From Flavobacteriales bacterium (GTDB lineage Bacteria; Bacteroidota; Bacteroidia; Flavobacteriales_F; PHOS-HE28), in contig JADJTW010000011.1 of the NCBI GenBank assembly GCA_016710965.1, positions 1 through 64,000 of the forward strand: a stretch of DNA of 64,000 nucleotides, read 5' to 3'. The position numbers were made by a program, and so were the translations under genes. The notes below the pieces were generated by a model that was not told the origin of the DNA, ran no database searches, and worked only from the letters and a program-made list of their open reading frames with translations. Numbering within the stretch: the stretch's first letter is position 1; each line of letters begins with the position of its first letter. Shown here piece by piece: positions 25,463-34,633 of the stretch.

Positions 25463-26413
25463 ATGAAGGCGACCATTGGCACCGATGTGATGCGCGCGGC
25501 AACGTTGCTGCGATCGGGCGCCATCGTGGCCATTCCCACGGAAACGGTCTACGGCCTCGCAGCGAACGCGTTCGATGATGCTGCGGTGCTCAAAGTCTTC
25601 GAGGCCAAGCAGCGGCCGAGCTTCGATCCGTTGATCGTACATATCGGCGATCGCGCACGGGTGCAGGATGTGGTAGCGGAATTGCCCATTGGCGCCGAAG
25701 CATTGATGGATGCTTTCTGGCCCGGTCCGCTCACGTTGGTATTGCCCAAGCAACGCACGGTACCCGATATCGTTACCAGCGGCCTCGATACCGTGGGCGT
25801 GCGCATGCCAGCGCATCCGCTCGCGTTGGAGCTGCTGCGTGCGTTGGAGTTCCCATTGGCAGCGCCCAGCGCGAACCCCTTCGGGTATGTGAGCCCCACC
25901 ACCGCGCAGCATGTGGCCGATCAACTCGGCGATCGCATCGCGTACATCCTCGATGGCGGTCCATGCGCGATCGGCGTGGAATCGACCATCATCGGTTGGG
26001 AGGAAGGTCGGTGGCTCTTGTATCGCCTCGGCGGAACACCGCTCGAAGCGATCGAAGGCGTGATCGGGAGCGTTGCCCAAGCGCGGGAACGCGTGTTGCC
26101 TGCCGCGCCCGGCATGCTCGAGAGCCACTATGCACCGCGAACGCCCTTGTTCGTGGGCAATGTGCAGCAGCTCTTGCAACAGCACGCGGGCAAACGGATC
26201 GGGGTGATTTCCTTCCGCACGGAATATGAAAGCCATGCTTGCGAAGTGCTTTCGCCGACAGGCGATCCCAATGAGGCCGCCCAGCATCTCTTCGCCGCCC
26301 TGCGCGCTCTTGATACCAGCGACTGCGATATGATCGTGGCGGAGCGCTTCCCCAGGGAAGGACTTGGTGCTGCGATCAACGACAGGTTGCGGCGGGCCGC
26401 ATCAGCCCGCTGA
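25463..26413 (+). CDS. L-threonylcarbamoyladenylate synthase, Sua5/YrdC/YwlC family
   Basis: This enzyme makes threonylcarbamoyl-AMP from threonine, bicarbonate and ATP for the t6A37 modification of ANN-reading tRNAs. The 316-residue product has the YrdC core (I-P-T-E-T-V-Y-G-L-A at ~27-36, K-Q-R-P-S-F-D-P-L, and A-P-S-A-N-P-F-G). The extra C-terminal Sua5 domain marks the long Sua5 form rather than short TsaC. It is a single-copy housekeeping type gene. It precedes an ArsC-like gene by 127 bp. Confidence 0.93.
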   Translation: MKATIGTDVMRAATLLRSGAIVAIPTETVYGLAANAFDDAAVLKVFEAKQRPSFDPLIVHIGDRARVQDVVAELPIGAEALMDAFWPGPLTLVLPKQRTVPDIVTSGLDTVGVRMPAHPLALELLRALEFPLAAPSANPFGYVSPTTAQHVADQLGDRIAYILDGGPCAIGVESTIIGWEEGRWLLYRLGGTPLEAIEGVIGSVAQARERVLPAAPGMLESHYAPRTPLFVGNVQQLLQQHAGKRIGVISFRTEYESHACEVLSPTGDPNEAAQHLFAALRALDTSDCDMIVAERFPREGLGAAINDRLRRAASAR

Positions 26414-26506
26414 TCCGGTCGATCCGCACCTGACCTTGGTCGAATGTTCGTGCTCAACGGCCCCGGGGCGGATCGGGCTGCGGTCGGGTTGGTCCGCGCA
26501 GATCGC

Positions 26507-26514
26507 TATCTTCA
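26507..26514 (+). promoter_or_regulatory. Candidate -7 element TATCTTCA
   Basis: This octamer lies 27 bp before the ArsC-like gene in the 127-bp gap after sua5. The same gap also holds an 8-bp inverted repeat, CGATCCGC (26420-26427) and GCGGATCG (26468-26475). Confidence 0.3.
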
Positions 26515-26540
26515 AGCCGCCCGCCTAAACCCCTTCGGAC

Positions 26541-26939
26541 ATGAGCACCACCCTCAATACCCGGGAACTCACCTTGGTGTATGATAGCGGAACGAGCGAA
26601 GGGCGCAAAGCACTGGCCTACGCGTATTCGTTGGCCACCAAGGTGAACAAGCAGGATGTGAGCGCCGTGAGCCTGAGCACCACCTTCGTGCGGCAGGTGC
26701 TGAAGCAGTTGAACCTGCGTCCCAAGGACCTGCTGAACCGTGCGCATCCGTACTACCAGGAGAACCTTCGCGGCCGCGACCTGGATGCCGAAGGATGGCT
26801 GCAGGTGCTGGCCCACAACCCCGACTTGCTCAAGGCGCCCATCGCGCTCATGGGCGGTCGCGCGGTGATGTGCGAGCCTGCCTCCTTGATCTACACGATC
26901 AACGAAGAGCACCGCAAGGCGCTGCCTGTCCAGGGCTAG
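26541..26939 (+). CDS. ArsC/Spx-like thioredoxin-fold protein without the catalytic cysteine
   Basis: The 132-residue product matches the ArsC/Spx layout: an N-terminal strand and loop (L-V-Y-D-S-G-T-S-E-G-R-K-A-L), a helix, the D-L-L-N-R-A-H-P-Y-Y region, and the C-terminal motif P-I-A-L-M-G-G-R-A-V-M-C-E-P. In true arsenate reductases a Cys sits in the first loop, but here the loop has only Ser and Thr. The sole Cys is near the C-terminus. It is therefore unlikely to be an arsenate reductase and may have a binding or regulatory role (inference). Its stop overlaps the convergent gene's stop in a shared CTAG. Confidence 0.75.
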   Translation: MSTTLNTRELTLVYDSGTSEGRKALAYAYSLATKVNKQDVSAVSLSTTFVRQVLKQLNLRPKDLLNRAHPYYQENLRGRDLDAEGWLQVLAHNPDLLKAPIALMGGRAVMCEPASLIYTINEEHRKALPVQG

Positions 26940-28222
26940 CGCAGCGCTTTACCGATCTGCTCGCCCATCCATCGGAAGGGCCGCGTTGCGCGTGTGAGCA
27001 AGGTGTCACGGGGCACGTCTTCGATCGCGAACTCACCGAGGATCATCAGTTCGGCTTCCTGCATAATGGCATCGCCCAACCGGAGGTGCGTGGCATGCAC
27101 TTCATCCGCCGGGCCTGTGCCGGGCAACGCGATGGATACGCAGCAGGGCAGCGCGCCCACATCCGTTCTTGCGCGGCCCTTTGCGCCCTGTGCATCGATG
27201 GCCACGAGGGTGATGCTGATCTCATCGCTTACCGGGTGGTCGAAGCTGAAGTAGCCATGCGTGTCGGTGGTGCAGCGCAAGCCAAGTTCGATCAACTCCA
27301 CCTCCACGTGGCTTGCGGCCTTCCCATCGGCCCATGTGACACGACCGGTGAGCGGGGCCTTGTCGTTGTACGGGCATGCTTCATGGCGCTGCGCTTCGCC
27401 GAAGGCGGGCACAACTACTTCGCGTGCGCTGAACCCCACGAAGCTGATGATCAATGTGCCACCCGCGCTGCTGATGGATCTCGGTAGCGTGACCAGGTAC
27501 TCGCCTTCTTGGTCGGTAACAGCCTGTAATTCGGTGCCGCGCACCCGCACATTGGCGAAGGGGATGGGCGATCCGGCATGATCGATCACGCGGCCGGTGA
27601 TGGTGTCGCGCGGTTCCACGACGAAGAGCCCATGCGGTGCGGCGAAGAAATCGATCGGGCCGCCGGTGATCACTTGTACCTCTTCGATCGCGCTGATGGG
27701 CGGTGGAGCGCTATGGGGCTCCACCGCCACCCTTCCTCCTCGGATCTCCACCTCGCCCGTCTCGTGCAGATCGATCTCCGTTGCGATCGTATCGCCGGTG
27801 ATGGCCATGTTGCCGCGCTCCGAATCCTCCGAGGCGTGGTCCTTCAACGGCGCCACCATCATCTGTCCCACTTGCAGGACATCGGCGGGTTGCGCCACGG
27901 CCATCTTGCCCAGCGTGGGGGTGCAGTTCTGCGCATCGGCTCCGGGTGCGCCGAAGGCCATGGCCGCGCCCAAGGCAGCGGCAGGCATCAGGCGCGCGCT
28001 GCGTTCCTCCAGCGCGATCACCCTATCCAACTGTCCTTGGGTGAAGCGCGCGCACTTGGGCATGGCGTCGGCGCGGAAGAGGTCGATGAGCTGCCGGTCG
28101 CTGGCTTGCGTGAGGTCCATGACCGTGTGCTGGCACTTGTCGCAGTGTCGACCGGTGCCTGCGGGCGTCATCGCATTCCAATTCTCGTGGCAGGGGGTGG
28201 GTACCGAAATGCTGATGCGCAT
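26936..28222 (-). CDS. Carboxypeptidase-regulatory-like domain protein with Cys-rich N-terminus
   Basis: The 428-residue product starts with P-C-H-E-N-W-N-A-M-T-P-A-G-T-G-R-H-C-D-K-C-Q, a Cys/His module common in Bacteroidota that could bind metal. A helix and a hydrophobic Ala-rich segment (L-M-P-A-A-A-L-G-A-A-M-A-F-G-A) follow. Two carboxypeptidase-like beta domains come next: one around T-I-T-G-R-V-I-D-H-A-G-S-P-I-P-F-A-N-V, another around L-T-G-R-V-T-W-A-D-G-K. Such domains often occur in TonB-linked or surface proteins. Function is unknown; the hydrophobic segment suggests membrane attachment. I chose the ATG at 28222, immediately before the Cys module. Confidence 0.75.
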   Translation of the reverse strand: MRISISVPTPCHENWNAMTPAGTGRHCDKCQHTVMDLTQASDRQLIDLFRADAMPKCARFTQGQLDRVIALEERSARLMPAAALGAAMAFGAPGADAQNCTPTLGKMAVAQPADVLQVGQMMVAPLKDHASEDSERGNMAITGDTIATEIDLHETGEVEIRGGRVAVEPHSAPPPISAIEEVQVITGGPIDFFAAPHGLFVVEPRDTITGRVIDHAGSPIPFANVRVRGTELQAVTDQEGEYLVTLPRSISSAGGTLIISFVGFSAREVVVPAFGEAQRHEACPYNDKAPLTGRVTWADGKAASHVEVELIELGLRCTTDTHGYFSFDHPVSDEISITLVAIDAQGAKGRARTDVGALPCCVSIALPGTGPADEVHATHLRLGDAIMQEAELMILGEFAIEDVPRDTLLTRATRPFRWMGEQIGKALR

Positions 28223-28348
28223 GGTGGAAGGGCTTTGGTGTACGATGCGGCAACGCCGCCGATCGCATGATCGGTACCCGCGAGGCGTGATCGGGTTCAG
28301 GAACGGCGCTTCAAAGGCCGATCTTCGCACCCCCGCTCACCAGAGCAC

Positions 28349-29512
28349 ATGAAGAAGGTCGCCATCCTCGGATCCACCGGTTCCATCGGCACGCAAGCGC
28401 TGCAGGTGGTGCGCGAACAGTCCGGCCATTTCCAGGTGGAGCTGCTCACCTGCGGCAACAAGGTGGAGCTGCTGATCGAACAAGCGCTCGAATTCAAGCC
28501 GAACGCCGTGGTGATCGGCGATGCCGCCCAATTGTCCCAGGTGAAGGATGCGCTCTTCCCGCACGGGATCAAAGCGTATGCGGGCGCCGAGGCCCTGGAG
28601 CAGGCGGTGCAGATGGAGGACATCGAAATCGTTCTCACGGCCCTTGTGGGCTATGCAGGCTTGCGTCCGACGTTGGCGGCAATCGAAGCCGGCAAGGCGA
28701 TCGCACTGGCGAACAAGGAGACGCTCGTTGTAGCCGGTGAATTGGTCACGACGGCTGCGCGTGCCAAAGGCGTCAACATCTATCCGGTGGACAGCGAGCA
28801 CAGCGCCATCTTCCAGTGCATGGCAGGCGAGTGGCACAACCCGATCGAGAAGATCGTGCTCACAGCAAGCGGTGGTCCCTTCCGTGGGAAGTCGCGCGCC
28901 GAGCTCGCGAGTGTCACGAAGGCGCAGGCCCTCAAGCACCCCAACTGGGACATGGGCGCCAAGGTGACCATCGACAGCGCCAGCCTGATGAACAAAGGGC
29001 TCGAAGCGATCGAAGCGAAGTGGCTCTTCAACCTGAAGCGCGATCAGATCGAGATCGTCGTGCATCCGCAGAGCCTCATCCACAGCATTGTTCAGTTCGC
29101 TGATGGAAGCATGAAGGCGCAGATGGGACTGCCCGACATGAAGCTGCCGATCCAGTACGCGCTGGCCTATCCGGAGCGCCTTCCAACGAACTGGCCGCGC
29201 TTCGACTTCGCGAACTACAATGCGCTGACGTTCGAACAGCCCGATCTCGACACTTTCCGCAACCTTGCGCTCGCGCTTGAAGCTATGGACAAGGGAGGCA
29301 ACGCTCCCTGCGTGCTCAACGCGGCCAATGAAGTGGCCGTGGAAATGTTCCTTCGCGATGCGATCGGCTTCCTGGAGATGAGCGAGCTGGTGGAGTACTG
29401 CCTGGCGAGCGCCCCTTACATCAACAACCCAACACTCGCCGACCTCGAAGCCAGCGACGCCGACGCACGGCGACTGGCACGTGAACGCGTTCCTTCCGCA
29501 TGGAGATCCTGA
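28349..29512 (+). CDS. dxr: 1-deoxy-D-xylulose-5-phosphate reductoisomerase
   Basis: Dxr converts DXP to MEP with NADPH, the second step of the MEP isoprenoid pathway. The 387-residue product begins M-K-K-V-A-I-L-G-S-T-G-S-I-G, the NADPH-binding loop. It contains the metal/substrate region N-I-Y-P-V-D-S-E-H-S-A-I-F-Q and the A-S-G-G-P-F-R-G segment. All are intact. It overlaps the rseP start by 13 bases, so the two are translated from one message. The dxr-rseP order is common in Bacteroidota. Confidence 0.97.
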   Translation: MKKVAILGSTGSIGTQALQVVREQSGHFQVELLTCGNKVELLIEQALEFKPNAVVIGDAAQLSQVKDALFPHGIKAYAGAEALEQAVQMEDIEIVLTALVGYAGLRPTLAAIEAGKAIALANKETLVVAGELVTTAARAKGVNIYPVDSEHSAIFQCMAGEWHNPIEKIVLTASGGPFRGKSRAELASVTKAQALKHPNWDMGAKVTIDSASLMNKGLEAIEAKWLFNLKRDQIEIVVHPQSLIHSIVQFADGSMKAQMGLPDMKLPIQYALAYPERLPTNWPRFDFANYNALTFEQPDLDTFRNLALALEAMDKGGNAPCVLNAANEVAVEMFLRDAIGFLEMSELVEYCLASAPYINNPTLADLEASDADARRLARERVPSAWRS

Positions 29513-30834
29513 TCAAAGGAGCACAGCTCATCCTCAGCCTCAGCATCCTGGTGGTGCTGCACGAACTGGGGCACTTCATTCCCGCGCGCTGGTTCAAGAC
29601 GCGCGTGGAGAAGTTCTACCTCTTCTTCGATCCCTGGTTCTCGCTCTTCAAGAAGAAGATCGGCGATACCGAGTACGGCATCGGCTGGCTGCCGCTCGGT
29701 GGCTACGTGAAGATCAGCGGCATGGTGGACGAGAGCATGGACAAGAGCCAGATGGCCAAGCCCGCCGAGCCGTGGGAGTTCCGCAGCAAGCCCGCCTGGC
29801 AGCGCCTGATCATCATGGTGGGCGGCGTCACCGTGAACCTGATCCTGGGCATGGCCATCTACATCGGCATCCTGTGGGTGTGGGGCAAGGAGTACGTACC
29901 ACTTGCCGAGGCGAAGTATGGCCTGCACCCGAGCGAGGTGATGATCGCCCAAGGCTTCGAGGAAGGCGACCGCATCACGGCGATCGATGGAACTAAGCCG
30001 AGAAGCGTAGAGGACCTGAACAAGGAGATCACCAAGGCGATCCTGGAGAAAGGCGCGGCCACCTTGAGCGTCCAACGTGAAGACGAAGCCCTGGAGATCG
30101 CCTTGAAGCCGGGGATCGACGATGAACTGACCAAAGGCGGAAAGCAGGCGCACTTCTCGCCCCGCGTGCCCTTCGTTGCTGACAGCATCGTTGCCGGAGG
30201 CAGCGCAGCGAAAAGCACCCTGGCCAAGGGCGACAGCATCGTGGCGGTGAACGGCCGCAGCGCCGCGTACTTCGGCGATTTCGTAAACGCGATGGCGGCC
30301 AACAAAGGTGGATGGGTGCTCATTGATGCCGTGCGCAACGGCGCGCGCTCATCCCACCTGGTGCGCGTGGATGGGAACGGCCGCGTGGGCATCGGCAACC
30401 GCAAGGGCTCGGCGTGGTTCAACTTGGGGAAGGAGGAATACTCCTTCAAGCAGAGCATACCAGCAGGCATCGCCAACGGATGGGAGACGCTGGGCATGTA
30501 CGTCAGTTCGCTCAAGCTGCTCTTCTCGCCCAGCGGGGCCGGCCAGATCGGTGGCTTCGGCGCCATCGGCGGCCTCTTCAGCCCTACGTGGGACTGGCAG
30601 GTCTTCTGGAACATGACCGCCTTCCTCAGCATCATCCTGGCCTTCATGAACATCCTTCCCATTCCCGCCCTTGATGGCGGGCACGTGGTCTTCCTGCTCT
30701 ACGAGATCATCACCCGCCGCGCCCCCAATCAGCGTGTGCTGGAAGTGGCTCAGATGGTGGGCATGGTGCTGCTCTTCGGCCTCATCCTCTTCGCCAACGG
30801 CAACGACATCTTCAAGGCCATTTTCAGCCATTAG
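29500..30834 (+). CDS. rseP: RIP metalloprotease RseP (site-2 protease)
   Basis: The 444-residue product is an intramembrane zinc protease. The catalytic HELGH is at residues 21-25 in the first membrane helix. The second conserved site is the N-I-L-P-I-P-A-L-D-G-G-H segment near the C-terminus. PDZ-like sequences lie between (E-G-D-R-I-T-A-I-D-G-T and K-G-D-S-I-V-A-V-N-G-R). RseP cleaves anti-sigma factors and residual signal peptides. Length is normal. It overlaps dxr by 13 bases. Confidence 0.95.
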   Translation: MEILIKGAQLILSLSILVVLHELGHFIPARWFKTRVEKFYLFFDPWFSLFKKKIGDTEYGIGWLPLGGYVKISGMVDESMDKSQMAKPAEPWEFRSKPAWQRLIIMVGGVTVNLILGMAIYIGILWVWGKEYVPLAEAKYGLHPSEVMIAQGFEEGDRITAIDGTKPRSVEDLNKEITKAILEKGAATLSVQREDEALEIALKPGIDDELTKGGKQAHFSPRVPFVADSIVAGGSAAKSTLAKGDSIVAVNGRSAAYFGDFVNAMAANKGGWVLIDAVRNGARSSHLVRVDGNGRVGIGNRKGSAWFNLGKEEYSFKQSIPAGIANGWETLGMYVSSLKLLFSPSGAGQIGGFGAIGGLFSPTWDWQVFWNMTAFLSIILAFMNILPIPALDGGHVVFLLYEIITRRAPNQRVLEVAQMVGMVLLFGLILFANGNDIFKAIFSH

Positions 30835-30900
30835 GCCGTTAGGGATCGCGCCGCACCGCAAGGCATCAACCTTCGGCGGCTTCCATGCGTACCACGGGCC

Positions 30901-31260
30901 ATGCCCCACGTATTACTGGTAGAAGATGACGCCCTGGTGCGCAAGCTGTTGGAGAAACGCCTGCTGGGCGCAGGATGGCGGGTAACCGCCTTGCGTGACG
31001 GCCGGTTGCTCCTGCCGCACCTCATCGGTCAGCGCTTCGATCTGGTCCTCATCGACCTTGGCCTGCCGCATGCCGATGGCCTGAGCCTGATCGAGGAGAT
31101 GCGCGCGAATGGTTTCGACACCCCGGTGCTTGTGCTTACCGCTTACGACATGCCGCACCTGCATGCCACCGTGCGCGGCACCGGCGCCAACGACCTGGTG
31201 CAAAAGCCCTACGACCAGGAGGAACTGATCGAGCGCATGCAGCGCCTCATTGCGGCCTAG
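30901..31260 (+). CDS. Single-domain response regulator (receiver only)
   Basis: The 119-residue protein is a stand-alone REC domain. The acidic pair is at Asp9/Asp10, the phosphoacceptor is Asp52 in L-I-D-L-G-L-P, Thr80 is the switch residue and Lys102 sits in Q-K-P-Y-D. No output domain and no neighbouring kinase are present, so it probably acts by protein contact or in a phosphorelay. It follows rseP by 66 bp and may be transcribed separately. Confidence 0.9.
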   Translation: MPHVLLVEDDALVRKLLEKRLLGAGWRVTALRDGRLLLPHLIGQRFDLVLIDLGLPHADGLSLIEEMRANGFDTPVLVLTAYDMPHLHATVRGTGANDLVQKPYDQEELIERMQRLIAA

Positions 31261-31289
31261 TACTCGACGGGCCACCTCTTCCTTCCTTC

Positions 31290-31297
31290 TATTTTCG
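31290..31297 (+). promoter_or_regulatory. Candidate -7 element TATTTTCG
   Basis: TATTTTCG ends five bases before the ATG of the OmpA-family gene, again implying a very short leader. Confidence 0.4.
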
Positions 31298-31301
31298 GGG
31301 C

Positions 31302-32633
31302 ATGAAGCACGCCCTGAACCTGTTCGCGTCGGCATTGATGATCCTGCTCGTCGGGCAGCTGCCGGCCCAGATCAACATCCAGGAACGCCTCGAGCGCAAG
31401 GCCAAGGAGCGCCTCGAGCGCAAAGTGGACCACACCATCGACAAGGGCTTCGATAAGACGGAGGAAGAAGTGGACAAGGAAGCGCGCGAAGCCACCAAGG
31501 GAAAAGGGAAGAAGGACAAGGACAAAGAAGCCGAAGCGGGCGGTGCTGCGGAAGGTGGGGCTGCCGGGGAAGGCAAGACCGATGGTGCCGCCGCCGGTGA
31601 TGCCGCACCACGCACACTGAAAGCCTACAGCAAATTCGATTTCGTGCCCGGCGAGCAGGTGGTGGCCGTGGAGGATTTCATGCAGGACGCCATCGGGGAT
31701 TTCCCCGCGAAGTGGAACACCAACAGCGCCGGCGAAGTCGTGATGATCGACGGCAAGGAGGGGCGTTGGTTCAAGCTGAACGGCACCGGCCTCTTCTATC
31801 CGGAGTTCCTCGGCGTCATCCCGGACAACACCACGGTGGAATTCGACCTGGCCGTGCTGGGCGAATACAGCTACTACTGCAGATGCCTGGAGATGCACTT
31901 CAAGCACGATGCGGAGAACCTCTTCCGCCATGAGCCCCGCTCACTGGTTTCGGTCAACATCCATCCGCAGACCGCCGGAGGATCTGAGGGCAGTACGGCC
32001 ATCGCGGTACACGCCGCCGATGGTGGCCCTTTGCTCAGCAACGATCGCGGCCAATCGCAGTTCGTTCACAAGGGCGTGGCGCCCTTCGTGCATGTTGCGC
32101 TCTGGCGCCAGAAGAACCGCCTGCGGCTCTACCTCAACGAAGAGAAGGTGTGGGACATCCCCCGCGCCTTCCAGAACGACGTCAACTACCGGCTGGTCTT
32201 CGAGACCGGCAGTTGCGATGAGAGCATTCCCTACATGGCCAACCTGCGCGTGGCCGTCGGCGCGCCCGACACGCGCAACAAGCTCATCACCGAAGGCCGC
32301 CTGGTTACGCGCGGCATCCTCTTCGACAGCGGCAGCGACCGCATCAAGCCCGAGAGCTACGGCACGCTGAAGGACATCGCCACGGTGCTCACCGAGAACG
32401 CCGCCGTGCGCGTGCGCATCATCGGCCACACCGATAGCGATGGTGAAGACGCGGCAAACATGGACCTGAGCAAGCGCCGCGCGGCAGCCGTGCGCGAGGC
32501 ACTGAACAAGGAGTTCGCCATCGATGCCGCGCGCATGGAGACGGACGGCAAGGGCGAGGCCTCACCCGCAGGGCCCAACGACACGCCGCAAGGCAAGGCG
32601 AACAACAGAAGGGTGGAGTTCGTGAAGTTGTGA
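31302..32633 (+). CDS. OmpA-family envelope protein
   Basis: The 443-residue product has a signal peptide (residues 1-22, ending L-P-A-Q), then a highly charged Lys/Glu helix (about 25-75) and a Gly/Ala-rich linker. A beta-rich middle domain follows, containing F-D-L-A-V-L-G-E-Y. The C-terminal OmpA-like domain starts near G-I-L-F-D-S-G-S-D-R-I-K-P-E and includes I-I-G-H-T-D-S-D-G and the S-K-R-R-A segment that bind peptidoglycan. It probably links the outer membrane to the wall. The charged N-terminal coil is unusual and may oligomerise. Confidence 0.87.
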   Translation: MKHALNLFASALMILLVGQLPAQINIQERLERKAKERLERKVDHTIDKGFDKTEEEVDKEAREATKGKGKKDKDKEAEAGGAAEGGAAGEGKTDGAAAGDAAPRTLKAYSKFDFVPGEQVVAVEDFMQDAIGDFPAKWNTNSAGEVVMIDGKEGRWFKLNGTGLFYPEFLGVIPDNTTVEFDLAVLGEYSYYCRCLEMHFKHDAENLFRHEPRSLVSVNIHPQTAGGSEGSTAIAVHAADGGPLLSNDRGQSQFVHKGVAPFVHVALWRQKNRLRLYLNEEKVWDIPRAFQNDVNYRLVFETGSCDESIPYMANLRVAVGAPDTRNKLITEGRLVTRGILFDSGSDRIKPESYGTLKDIATVLTENAAVRVRIIGHTDSDGEDAANMDLSKRRAAAVREALNKEFAIDAARMETDGKGEASPAGPNDTPQGKANNRRVEFVKL

Positions 32634-32736
32634 AGGCTGCGGCAGCGCCTTTCCGAGGCGGTTACCGAGGAAAGAGCAGCTATTGCAACAGGAATTTAGG
32701 CGCGAGCAGCGCCGATCACCCTGTCTCGATCACGGA

Positions 32737-34426
32737 TCACTCCACCACCATGTTCCCGCTGTACGTGCGCTTGCCGTTACTGAGGGTGACCATGTAGAAG
32801 CCGGGGCTCACGTCCCAAACATCCAGGCGTGGGCGTTCCTCATCCATGAGCAATTGCTGCTCGCTTACCATACGGCCGGTGCCATCGTAGATGCGCAATT
32901 GCAATTGCGCATCGTTTGCCAGCGCGCTGGGCACTTTGAGACGGAAGTTGCCGTTGTTGGGGTTGGCGTAGATCTCCAGGCTCGTATTCTCCAGCATGAT
33001 GGATTGGGGCGTGCCAGTGAGCATGTCGTGCTTGGCCAGGAAGATGTCCATCCAGCCGTGGCTGTCGTAAGTCTCACTACCTATGGTGATGGAATATGGT
33101 ACGGGTGTCACATCTGGAGGAAACGGACCGCTGACGAGGACACTTCCATTGTCATAGGCAATACTGGAACCACTACCCATGCCTGCGTGTATCAGTTCCA
33201 CTATATCCCCATCACTATCGCTGAGCGCGGAGAATGCGTCCAGGCCGGTATTCGCAGTATAGGTATTGCCTCCCAGTGCGATCTGGCCCTGCAAACTGCC
33301 GGTGAGCAACACCGCACCGGTCGGAGAGACATCGATGGCATTGAAATCAAACGTATTCGTCCCTGAGTATTCACGGATGAACTCCATTGTGCCATCTGGA
33401 CCGTATTTCGCCAGGAAGCCTCCGCCGTAGATGGTTGGCGCAATAAGTGTATCGATCTCGAAAGCAGCCGTATCGACATAAGTTCCGGCGGAATAGATGT
33501 TGCCACTTCCATCCAGGTCCATGCCGTATCGTCCAGCCCATCCGTCGGGGAACCCATCGAGCTTCACCCATTCGGCTACGCCTGTCGCCGGATCGATGCT
33601 GGCGATGAGCTGGCCATGGCCCTGCCTGCCGAGGATCTGGATCGTATCGATCGCCGTCGTATCGTTCTCAGCGGTTATGAAAACATCTCCGTGGGCGAAG
33701 ATCCGGTCGTTGAAGTAGCGCAGCACGTACGGCCGCACCCACTTGTTGATCCCATTGAACCCGGTGAAGGGCTTCACCCAGACCTCCTCGCCATCCGCAT
33801 CGTATTTGCCCAGGAAGCAGCCGGTCTCCATGGGGGTGCCGCCCGCCACCGTGGTGCCGTTGTTATCCGTCGTCATGACCACCACCAGATCGCCGTTGCC
33901 ATCTACCGTAATGGCCGTTGCGACCACGGCCGATGTCCCAGCGAAGCTCGTTGCGATGTTATGCGCCCAAAGGCAATGGCCATCAAGGTCCCATTTTGAG
34001 AGAAAAGCTGCGGACCATGGCGTGGACAACATGCATGTATCCATCAACAAGAAAAAGTCGTAGTTGCCAATTACATAGAGATGCCCGGCATTGCTGTCCA
34101 ATACCAGTGATTGGATGGCTGAGCGGTCGTAGCCCTCGAATTGCCTCACCCATACCAGGTCGCCGTTCCCGGAGTACTTGGCCAGGAATTCGTCCCTGCT
34201 GCCCGGAAGCGTATCGCCTTCAGAAGTAGCAGCTATCGAAATCCGTTGGGCCGGCTGAACCAGCATACCAGCCGAACATGTAAACGGAATGTTCGGTATC
34301 CACGGCGCCGATATAGCCGCCATCCAAGCCCGGCCCTCCGATCTGCGTTGACCATTGCCAGGTTTGCGAGAAGCATGGTTGCAGTGAAAACACTCCCGTT
34401 AGGAGCAGTGCGGTCCTCATGGTCAT
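32737..34426 (-). pseudogene. Gene A: secreted PQQ/SBBP-type repeat protein with type A T9SS domain, frame-split
   Basis: Two minus-strand frames make up one gene. The first (34426-34220) has a signal peptide (M-T-M-R-T-A-L-L-L-T-G-V-F-S-L-Q-P-C-F-S) and the opening W-S-T-Q-I-G-G-P-G-L-D-G. It ends ...D-S-C-Y-F then stop. The next frame continues E-G-D-T-L-P-G-S at the exact place where gene B reads ...D-C-Y-F-G-T-D-T-L-L-G-S, so one extra base near 34222 breaks the gene. The second piece runs 528 codons (to 32737). It has repeated G-x-G-x-(I/L)-Y-x-x-G-x-Y and F-L-A-K-Y elements and a T9SS type A C-terminus ending G-N-M-V-V-E. It is the last gene of the D-C-B-A run. The break is either real inactivation or a sequence error. 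Confidence 0.8.
32740..32910 (-). repeat. 171-bp direct repeat, copy 1 (T9SS sorting domain of gene A)
   Basis: This segment aligns without gaps to 34637-34807 at a constant offset of 1,897 bp, with about eight mismatches by eye. It encodes the last ~57 residues of the sorting domain, including the R-I-Y-D-G-T-G-R-M-V-S-E-Q region. Confidence 0.85.
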
Positions 34427-34620
34427 TGTCTCAGGAGTTTGCGGCTGTATCGCTGGCCAGTGGCATGCACGATCAGGGTGTACTCCGCCGGTGCGAATTC
34501 AGATAGGTCGAGGATGGTGCTCGTGGCGTTCATCGCGCGTGAGATGAGCAATTCTCCGGTTTTAAACTCGCGCAGGGTCTCTCGTCTTCGAGGACCCTGC
34601 TCCCAACAGCGAAGGCGCAA
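34423..34620 (-). pseudogene. Orphan T9SS type A sorting-domain remnant
   Basis: A 65-codon frame ends with S-T-I-L-D-L-S-E-F-A-P-A-E-Y-T-L-I-V, then Q-R-Y-S-R-K-L-L-R-Q and stop. This is the strand pattern of a type A T9SS C-terminal domain, but with no passenger protein attached. Its stop overlaps the start of gene A as ATGA (34423-34426), the same coupling seen between genes D and C. It looks like the former end of gene B, left behind after B received a new end from the 171-bp cassette. The first ~20 codons run through a hairpin and are probably not meaningful. Confidence 0.6.
34572..34600 (-). terminator. Strong hairpin between gene B and the orphan sorting domain
   Basis: GCAGGGTC plus CTCG pair with CGAG plus GACCCTGC around a four-base loop, 12 bp with one bulged base. 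On the minus strand it follows the end of gene B by about 34 bp. Only a short T-run follows, so it may be a terminator, an RNA-stability hairpin or a rearrangement scar. Confidence 0.45.
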
Positions 34621-34633
34621 CCCATGCCCGAAG

